Assembly (NCBI GenBank): GCA_029834535.1
Contig: JAQMWT010000413.1
Span: forward strand, 1-64,000
Source: Chrysophaeum taylorii
Taxonomy: Eukaryota > Sar > Pelagophyceae > Pelagomonadales > Pelagomonadaceae
Direction of reading: 5' to 3'
DNA length: 64,000 bases
Under the pieces are notes generated by a model. That model was not told the origin of the DNA. It did not search any database and worked only from the letters and a program-made list of their open reading frames with translations. A program made the position numbers and the translations under genes. This document shows, piece by piece, positions 57,162-64,000 of the stretch (positions within the stretch are counted from its first letter, which is position 1; the number at the start of each line of letters is the position of its first letter).

Positions 57162-57806
57162 ATGAACGCGTGGTTGCTCTTTATCACCATCGGCGTGGCC
57201 AGTGGCGTCAAGGTGCGCACTCCGGCCCCAGAGTGGGAGGGGAGCGCCGTGCTCCCCGATGGATCGTTCTCGACCCTCAAGTCCTCCGACTACCTAGGGA
57301 AGTGGCTCGTGTTATTTTTTTACCCCGCCGACTTCACGTTCGTGTGCCCGACGGAGATCCGCGCGTACAGCGAGTCGTACGCGTCCGGGGCGATGAATGC
57401 GGAAGTTGTGGGAGTCTCGACCGACGGCAAGTTCACGCATCTAGCGTGGACCGAAACAAAGCGCGAAGACGGAGGGGTCGGCAAGTTGGATATACCCCTC
57501 GTCGCCGACGTCACCAAGTCCATTTCCATCGCCTACGACGTCCTCGCCGAGTCAGATGACCCCGAGCACCCCGGAGAAGCGATGCGCGGCACGTACATCA
57601 TCGACCCCGCGGGCGTCCTGCGCGCCTACACGGTTCACGACGAACCTCTCGGCCGCTCCGTCGAGGAGACCGTTCGCGCCGTCAATGCGCTCCAGTATGC
57701 CGACGAACACGCGGGCGAGGGCTGCCCTGCCAACTGGGCACCCGGCAAGGACACCATCAAGGCCAACCCCGCTGACTCCAAGGAGTTCTTCAAAGCCTGG
57801 GCCTAA
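57162..57806 (+). CDS. Typical 2-Cys peroxiredoxin with signal peptide
   Basis: This 214-residue protein starts at the ATG at 57162. The N-terminal MNAWLLFITIGVASGVKV is a signal peptide, so the enzyme enters the secretory pathway (ER, extracellular or via it the plastid). FFYPADFTFVCPTEIRAYS contains the peroxidatic Cys62 in the F-x-x-V-C-P motif. The resolving Cys188 lies in EGCPANWAPGKDTI, which equals VCPAGW in Prx1/AhpC-type enzymes. YIIDPAGVLRAY is the usual family segment. It reduces H2O2 and organic peroxides with thioredoxin-type donors as a homodimer or decamer. Length is normal for the family plus the signal. It is intronless and convergent with the Cys-rich module gene. Confidence 0.92.
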   Translation: MNAWLLFITIGVASGVKVRTPAPEWEGSAVLPDGSFSTLKSSDYLGKWLVLFFYPADFTFVCPTEIRAYSESYASGAMNAEVVGVSTDGKFTHLAWTETKREDGGVGKLDIPLVADVTKSISIAYDVLAESDDPEHPGEAMRGTYIIDPAGVLRAYTVHDEPLGRSVEETVRAVNALQYADEHAGEGCPANWAPGKDTIKANPADSKEFFKAWA

Positions 57807-57942
57807 CTGAGCGGAAACCACCACCATCTTTACCACAGACCGGACTTTTTTCTCTTACCGTGTGTGGAGCATGTAGCTCGCACTCGTAGCCGCGAGGTGG
57901 AGGGAGGGAGGCGGGCACTTCGTTTTTCTTGGGAATCTTCTT

Positions 57943-57974
57943 TTTCTTCTTCTTCTTCTTCTTCTTCTTCTTCA
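57943..57974. repeat. (TTC)n microsatellite
   Basis: About eleven TTC units in the 3' flank between the two convergent genes. Read on the other strand it gives a spurious poly-Lys. Confidence 0.95.
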
Positions 57975-58010
57975 GGAGCGCGAGGATGTGTCTTATTAGG
58001 CGCCATCGTC

Positions 58011-59590
58011 TTAATAGTAATAAGAATAATCGGGTTCCGAGGAAACTTCGCCCGCGGCGGGACTGATTGGGCCTTGGCCATCTTCTTCGGGCACTGGGTC
58101 GTCGTGATACAAAGTGTAGTAAGGGAGGTCCGGGCAATCGCCTCGTTCGTTGGACCAGACGTGCAACTGCGGACAACAACAACAACGTGTAAAAATAAAT
58201 CCGAAAAATCCGACTCACGAAGTCGTATCTGCAGCCGGTCCCGCTGGCCTTCCCGGAGCTTATCTCGTCGACGGTGCACAATCGCGCGCCGTGTTCTTCG
58301 CACCGAGTCTTGGCCGTCGCAAAGTCGACGAGGTCGCACACCTGATCGCAGATGCTGAAGGTGGTAAACGCGCCCCCGACGTCGTCGCAGCAGCGCGTCC
58401 CCGCCACGGCGTGGTATGGGTTCGTGTAGATGATGTCGGCGTCGTACCTGATGTGGAACGGGGAGTTTTTGCACCGGCGGCGTTCGTTCCCGGGAGAACC
58501 GTCGACGACCGCCACACATTCCGAGGTAGGCATTGATGTCGGCGAGGAACTCGGAAGCACGGTTGGTGATGGGTTCGGCAGCGTGGTCGGAAAATCGCTG
58601 GGAAGCGAAGTGGGCTGGGGATTCGGAAGCGTCGACGGCGAAGGACTGGGGCGCGGGGTGGGCGCGGGATGTGGAAGCGACGAAGGTGCTGGACTCGGAA
58701 ACGGGGTGGGCCCGGGTGTCGGCGAGACGGTGGGCGCCGCGCTCATCGTTGGGGAGGCAGTTGGCACGCACGGCACGTCAGCCCTGGGCGCCCAGACGAA
58801 CGTCTTGTCGTAGTAACAACCCTGTGATCAGTAGGGTTGAGCACGATAATGCGTCAAACCTGCTTACCATTCCGACGGTGTGGCCGAAGCGGACCTCGTC
58901 GTACGAGCACACGCGCATGCCAGCGTTGGCGCACCGTTGGTATGCCTCGCCAAAAGTCACGAGCTCGCAGTCGAAGTAGCACATCGAGACGACGGTGCCG
59001 TCGTCGCCGCAGCACCGAACGCCGCCTACTGGCTCGTGGGCCGAAGCCACCTGGACGTCGTCCTGCTCCCAGTCGGAGACGTAGTTCTTGCACGATATCT
59101 CGCTGTCGTCGTACGGCGAACCATCGACGAGGGTCACCTCGCAAGTTTCGGGCAATTCGGGCTCCCCGAACGTCGGGGATGCCGTCGGGAGGTCGACGCA
59201 GGGCTGCTCGTCGGGCATCGGTGCCCAAACGAAGGTCTTGTCGTAGTAGCACCCGGTGCCAGCGGTCGAGCCCGAGATGACCTCCTCGTACCCGCACACG
59301 CGCATCCCCGCGTTGGCGCACCTGCGCTCGGCCTCGGCAAACGTCACGAGCTCGCAATCGTAGTGGCACATCGACTGGACATCCCCCGCGTCGTTGCAGC
59401 ATCGGACGCCCGCCGCCTCGTCGAGCGCGTTGGCCGCGAGGTTGTCGCCCGCGCCCCAGTCCGGAAGAAACGATTTGCACGACTCTTCGCTGTCATCTTC
59501 CGGCGCGCCATCGACAATCGGGACGTTGCAGACGGCCGCCGCAAGTCTGCAGCTCAGGACGACCACCACGGCCATCATCATCATCATCAT
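58011..59590 (-). CDS. Secreted protein with three Cys-rich modules, three exons
   Basis: The signal peptide starts at the six-Met run (59590; AVVVVLSCRLAAAVC). Exon 1 (59590-58868) encodes two ~100-residue modules with shared anchors: VDGxPxDDSE-SCK, GVRCCxDxG, DCELVTFxEAxxRCANAGMR, VCxYxEV and CYYDKTFVWAP. Introns are inferred at 58867-58822 (46 bp) and 58218-58167 (52 bp), both GT-AG and both preserving frame. Exon 2 finishes module 2, adds a Pro/Ser/Thr linker of ~80 residues, then starts module 3; exon 3 (58166-58011) ends it with LHVWSNERGDCPDLP. The total is about 493 residues. Unspliced reading would give a spurious Arg- and Lys-rich tail. Likely a cell-surface or wall protein; I cannot name the module. 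Confidence 0.75.
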
Positions 59591-59868
59591 CGCTTGATGC
59601 TTGCAGTTTTTTGTTGCCTTCAGCTTCGGAAGCCTCGGATGATATTGAGAAGCCAGGAATTTCTGGTGAAGGAGTCTAGTATCGTCCATTGGTTGTATGC
59701 AGGAATTTTCGGGGATTGGATATCGCTGGATACGTAACGACCGAAAATTAATCCAAATTTTGCGAACGAGCGAGCGCTGAATCGAGCGTTCTCGAACGGA
59801 CTTTAGATCCGACATTATTATTAGAGCCACGATGTACTGCGGAAAAAAAATGAAAGAGCTTTTCGGAA

Positions 59869-59896
59869 CGACGACGACGACGACGACGACGACGAC
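59869..59896. repeat. (GAC)n microsatellite
   Basis: About nine GAC/ACG units in the upstream region of the Cys-rich module gene. Confidence 0.9.
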
Positions 59897-59994
59897 AGAC
59901 CGCTATTGTTGGAGTTTGACGGGATGGCCGATGTTGCGTAGTACGTTTGTCGAGACTCGGCCGCCGCGCATTTCCTGAAAGGAACATGGGATGA

Positions 59995-60103
59995 CCTTTC
60001 GGCGCTCCTCGTCTACAGGCCCGTGATTCCGGACTGGCTCCTGTCGGTCCGGCCTGGCTCCCATGCTCGGGAGAGGTCTGAAGTAAGTTAGTTAGTTAGT
60101 TAG
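59995..60103 (+). mobile_element. LINE 3'-end insertion with 10-bp target duplication
   Basis: A 109-bp insert ends with ctcccatgctcgggagaggt, ctgaagtaag and a TTAG array, matching the 3' end of the LINE at 10779-11227. It is flanked by perfect direct repeats CATGGGATGA (59985-59994 and 60104-60113), the target-site duplication. It is extreme 5' truncation, typical of target-primed reverse transcription. Confidence 0.9.
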
Positions 60104-60171
60104 CATGGGATGATCGTGGATCGAGGCACCCTACCGTGTTTGATCGAACAGTCTTTGGATCTAGACTCAAC

Positions 60172-60480
60172 ATGACAGTAATTGATGACGAATGGATTGT
60201 AGTACGCCCCGCGATTTCGGACGACGAACTCGCAATAATACCCTTGATCGGCGGCGTCAGTCGTTTGCGGAACTATCGAGGTAGAATTGTTTCTGCGCCG
60301 ACGACGGTGATGGCTCTCAGTTTGAACGAGAACCAGATGTGGTGCCCATTTAGAGGAGTGCCGTCGACCAAAAAGTATGATCGACGGCACGAAGCGAGTG
60401 CTGCAGCCGAAATGGAAGATTTGCGATCTGAAGCAGCCTCCGCCCGTTCGTGCTTCAAAGGCGTCGTTGCCGATCAGTAG
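60172..60480 (+). CDS. Hypothetical short ORF
   Basis: A 102-codon frame begins at ATG 60172 (MTVIDDEWIVVRPAI) and ends at TAG 60478-60480. The C-terminal half is Ala/Glu-rich and could be helical. No domain is recognised, and it is short enough to be chance or an exon. Confidence 0.25.
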   Translation: MTVIDDEWIVVRPAISDDELAIIPLIGGVSRLRNYRGRIVSAPTTVMALSLNENQMWCPFRGVPSTKKYDRRHEASAAAEMEDLRSEAASARSCFKGVVADQ

Positions 60481-62998
60481 ACCGCAATCGCCACTACCGG
60501 AGCGAGTGAAGCGTTAATTTACAACGCCTGCTAGCGCTCATGCCGCTTGCACTCAAAGGATCGAACCTAAACGGACGTACTACATTCCGGCATATCTTTC
60601 TTTCTTTCTCACCCGTTGAATAATGGTCAAGCCTTCGTCGCGGCTACGTCTTCGTGCATCGAGCAACTGGGAGTTCAACTGTGAGTAGGACGTGGGGACC
60701 ACGCGCGAAAAGAGTGCACCGTCGTCGGCAATAGTTGCAGTCTCTTCGCTGGAAGATACCCCGACGACTGCGTTTCAGGAACGCCTAATAATGGAATGAG
60801 ATGGCGTGCGATGCCAAGAAGAATTTTTTGAGGTTTTTCCAACGATCGCCGACGAGGATCACGATCATTAAACCCCGACGTCGGTGGTGAATCCGCTTAG
60901 TTTGTGATTTCGGTCAGGTGCCATCTCGCTCGCTCGCTCAATTGAAAGATGTGCCCAGTCATGTTCTTATCAAAGCCTCGGAGCCTTTTCGCGACGATTG
61001 GAAAAGAGGCGACACCTTTTTCAGGAACGACTGAAACTGTTGAAAAAGTACTTTCAGTGCCGCCGTACTCAGAAGAATATTCTCTACGCCCGCAAGAAAT
61101 AATTTATGCCTCCTGTTACGTATTACTCGCCATGTTCTTTAATGGAGTTTGTGGCGGAACTCTCGGACTACAGCGGTATTAGGAGCTTTATGGCATTTGT
61201 TTCTTTTCGGCGCTATCGACGCTTCAGAGACCGCCAGCAAGCTCCAGTTTTTTTTCTTCGGACGTCCCAGTTGTGCAGCACACTCTCTGCGGACGCTATG
61301 ATGCAGCTCTTCGCTTGGTGAACAACTATCTTATTCGCGAGGAGTGGGCGCCTGCTATGTTCGTAGTACTGCCGTGTTCGTTGGGAGGCCACCAACCGCG
61401 AGTTAATTCAGCGCTGTGCAATTTGACCGCACGAGACGTCTGTAAAGGAGTCACCTCGACCAAGCGTACAATCGAGATGCTCCGCAAGTCAGGGGTTGGT
61501 CGCGGGTTGATTGAACAAGAACCATCTATTTGCGCGCATCGCTCCACATTATCCTTTTGTATACGTGATATTTTACGCGATAACGCCTGATCTGATGCGT
61601 CGTCGTCGTCGCAAACGCTCGTTGATAGCGAGCCATTCTCGCAACATCCAGGAGCGCGCGGAAAAAACTGTCTCAACATTCGACAGGCTCTTGCTGCGTG
61701 ATTGATATATCCCGACGAACCGCATCTCATACAGGTCAATAATTTTGGCTCTTCGCGTGCTGCAACCGATGCCTGGTACACACAGTAACGAGAACTGCGC
61801 CCGTGCGCGTCGGAAAGCACCGTCCAGACGTCAAACCTTTGTATTCGAATGGAAAAAACAACGGCGACTACGCGTACAACGTCTGGGGACTACGCGTGGC
61901 TTGATGACAACACTACTGAACAATACGCGCATTTGACTTCTGTCATCCCGCCGTCTTCCGTGGCCATTTTTGCAAGGGAATTCCACAAAATTCTTCCGCC
62001 CGCCCTATCAAGAGCATAAAGAGGCTCTACACCCAAGCCTTTATTTGACGCGAACAATCGCGTATGATCGCGTGGGTTCCACTGGTGGACGACTCGCAGG
62101 ATACGACCAAGTTGCTTTCTCCCGAACTACCATTCATATCGCCCAACATGAGTGCGCAGGGGACGTCGCATGCTTCTGTTTTGCAATCACCCCCACCAAA
62201 CCGCACAATGCGAAGAACTCGAATCTTCGAGCGCTATGACTCCTACATTTCCGGCAATGCCAACAGAGGGGGTGGTAATTACCATTACCGGAAATTAATG
62301 GTAAACTCCATTAGCCTAGTAATTACCAGTAACCAGAGGGTGGAGATTTTTGAGATGCGTGGCGGGTGCGGTCAAAAGTGTTCGAAATGATGTCTCGTGA
62401 GGGTCCGTGGGCGCGGCCCACACAAGGAGGCCCCGTTGGTGTCGGTATTTACGTCCATGCGCCTGGTGTCGGTGTTGGAGCCAGTGTTGGTGCGGGGTTG
62501 GGATCGACAGCGCAATGCACGTGCGGTCGAACCTAGATGTCATCGACCTCGTCGAGGTCATCGTCGGTGCGGCGTCGAGAATTCAAGAAAGGCGGTCGTT
62601 TTCGTCATCAGTAGAAGGGCAGCCTCGCTGTGGATGAGCGACACTCCTCTTCAGATAACATCAGCGTCCGGCCGCGACCGTCGGGCATTGAGGGTCGTCG
62701 ACGTAGTCGTCGAGTTTGAGTCCTTGTTGCCGAGGCGCGGTGTTGTCCCATTGAACGAAGTAATTGTAAACTCGCGCTCTTGGCTTGTGCTTATGAATTT
62801 TGCCGAACAACAATCACTGCTCTCTCCTGAAGCTCACGGAGGAGGTATCTTCGAAGCACGGCAGCACGTAGAGAGGCTCGCGTTCGTCTTCGTTCTAGGA
62901 AGGTAGCCGGTTTCTCGACAAACGTGAAAAAAAACGGCGGCGGGATTTCAAACTCTTCGAAGTACAGGAGACCGTCTCTGCCGTCTTCATCTTCGCCG
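60481..62998. other. Long stretch without a recognised gene
   Basis: About 2.5 kb with only short frames on either strand. A plus-strand frame at 61273-61590 (ALRLVNNYLIREEWAPAMFV) is the most protein-like but cannot be assigned. Near 62270-62335 there are direct repeats of taattaccattacc / taattaccagtaacc with an inverted ccattaccggaaattaatgg core. The region may be intergenic or decayed. Confidence 0.35.
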
Positions 62999-63954
62999 TC
63001 ATCTTCGTCTTCGCCGTCCATGGTATTCTCGATCGCCTGGTTCTCGGCCGGTAGATAGATAGTCCTTGATGTCCATACGCTGAAGATCGCCCAGAATCTC
63101 GTCGGCATGCTGCTCGCTCATGGTAGCTATGACGAAGCTTTCGAACGAGGCGACGACCGGACTCTCCGAGTTATGGAGCAAGATCTCATTCGTGAAGACG
63201 TAAAGGGCGCGTCTCGCGTTGACGTTGCCCATGCTTGCTCGCGCCTTTGAATGGAACATGCCGTGATTCTTGTTGATGCGCTCGACGCCAGCCGCGTGGG
63301 GGACGATGGAAAGAATGTCGACGACCATCTCTTCTGTCAGGTTCCTCTGGTTTCCCAGGCCTTTGAAGATGACGCGCCCAGTGCCGATTGAATGGTAGTC
63401 TTCTTCCAGGCAGGCGACGAGCAAGAACGTCGGATCTCTCTTCACTTCGCCGTCGAGTCTTTCGATGATGCGAGCAACCTTTGGCCTGGTGGCGGAGCTG
63501 ATGGCCTCCCATTTTGGGCCGTAGATCGACTCCTTGGCTTCGAATTCTTTGCGAGCTCAGAGAGAAGCATGCCGTATTTGCCGTTATGCTCTCCGCCGCA
63601 GTAGCTGAGGAGGGCCGATTGCACATCCAGTTCGGTGAACGACTCGTCGGCAGCCTCGAGCATCCATTCCCCCAGAGCGTACGGCACGATGAACCGGACA
63701 GTGAGGTCGAGCTTGAAGGCGAGGCAGTGCGCGACGTGGTGGACGCCAACGCGTTTGCCGGTGCAGAGCCAGCGTTCACGGGTGGCGCGGCTGTTGTCGA
63801 CGACTGTCGACCCTACGTCGAGCTTGTCGGTGACGTCTTCGGGCAGGACTTGGACTTGTTGTGGTGTAGGACGACGAAGACGGGGAGTACATGCGACATC
63901 CCGGACCTCGTCGCCTTCGAGATAGTAGAGCCCGCTTGCTCGAGAGGGGTTTGA
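62999..63954 (-). pseudogene. hAT-like transposase, C-terminal part
   Basis: Two minus-strand frames join with a one-base shift around 63555. Upstream: FIVPYALGEWMLEAADESF, LDVQSALLSYCGGEHNGKYG and MLLSELAK. Downstream: EFEAKESIYGPKWEAISSAT, then DPTFLLVACLEEDYHSIGTG, ILSIVPHAAGVERINKNHGM and FHSKARASMGN with ALYVFTNEILL. The phrase AAGVER...HGMFHSKAR resembles the C-terminal dimerisation region of hAT transposases (S/A-AxxER-F-S...R). It may run off the right edge upstream. The match is short, so the assignment is moderate. The frame break shows decay or an indel. Confidence 0.45.
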
Positions 63955-64000
63955 AGAGGCAGGCGACAGCGTCGCCGCGGCGTTTGGTTGAAGCCGCCGA

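Noticed and set aside
57790-58776. Continuous ORF ending in poly-Lys and a basic tail
   Set aside because: It reads through the 52-bp intron and the (TTC)n microsatellite. Splicing at 58218/58167 gives a conserved module end (HVWSNERGDCPDLP) and an earlier stop.

Overview
The window looks like nuclear DNA of a protist alga with a compact, GC-rich genome, probably one with a secondary plastid. Genes are mostly intronless or carry very small GT-AG introns (41, 46 and 52 bp where I can fit them). Spacing between genes is sometimes under 110 bp. One gene encodes a flagellar central-pair protein (CFAP54-like), and another has a signal peptide followed by an AF-type cleavage motif like those of stramenopile plastid precursors. 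A pelagophyte or related stramenopile would fit, but nothing seen fixes the lineage.

Layout. 1-4934 (minus): a broken retroelement-like coding block running off the left edge. 5500-14000: a transposon graveyard with two copies of one hAT-type element, two (TTAG)n-tailed LINE ends, a PIF1/Helitron helicase remnant, a coiled-coil gag-like pseudogene and several minisatellites. Two apparently intact genes sit among these: an SDR oxidoreductase (8077-9105) and a MYND-finger protein (10077-10685). 14112-19475: four cellular genes, namely a two-pore K+ channel, a four-TM membrane protein with a 41-bp intron, an NZF-finger protein and a secreted glycosyltransferase-like protein. 19941-26902: a Ty3/gypsy LTR retrotransposon (minus) carrying a DNA cytosine-5 methyltransferase domain upstream of its reverse transcriptase. 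27164-27483: a solo LTR of the same family. 27512-32408: a full-length Copia element with identical 96-bp LTRs and a perfect 5-bp target duplication.

32626-49791 is gene-dense: a secreted Cys-rich protein, NTAQ1 (N-terminal glutamine amidohydrolase), a beta-propeller-like protein, an 8.2-kb intronless CFAP54-like gene, an ARSK-like sulfatase, a SAM methyltransferase and a probable plastid protein. 50150-51594 holds a broken LamG/cadherin-like gene. 51658-56192 is an older, decayed Copia element (minus) with only 55-bp LTRs. 57162-59590 contains a secreted 2-Cys peroxiredoxin and, convergent to it, a three-exon secreted protein with three copies of a Cys-rich module. The right end (59995-64000) has a 109-bp LINE insertion with a 10-bp target duplication, unrecognised sequence, and the C-terminal part of a hAT-like transposase.

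The most notable item is the methyltransferase-bearing retrotransposon. Its methyltransferase frame keeps recognisable versions of motifs I, IV, VI, VIII, IX and X, while the reverse transcriptase-integrase part is split by several frame breaks. The cellular genes show no shared pathway. They read as independent housekeeping, secretory and membrane genes.
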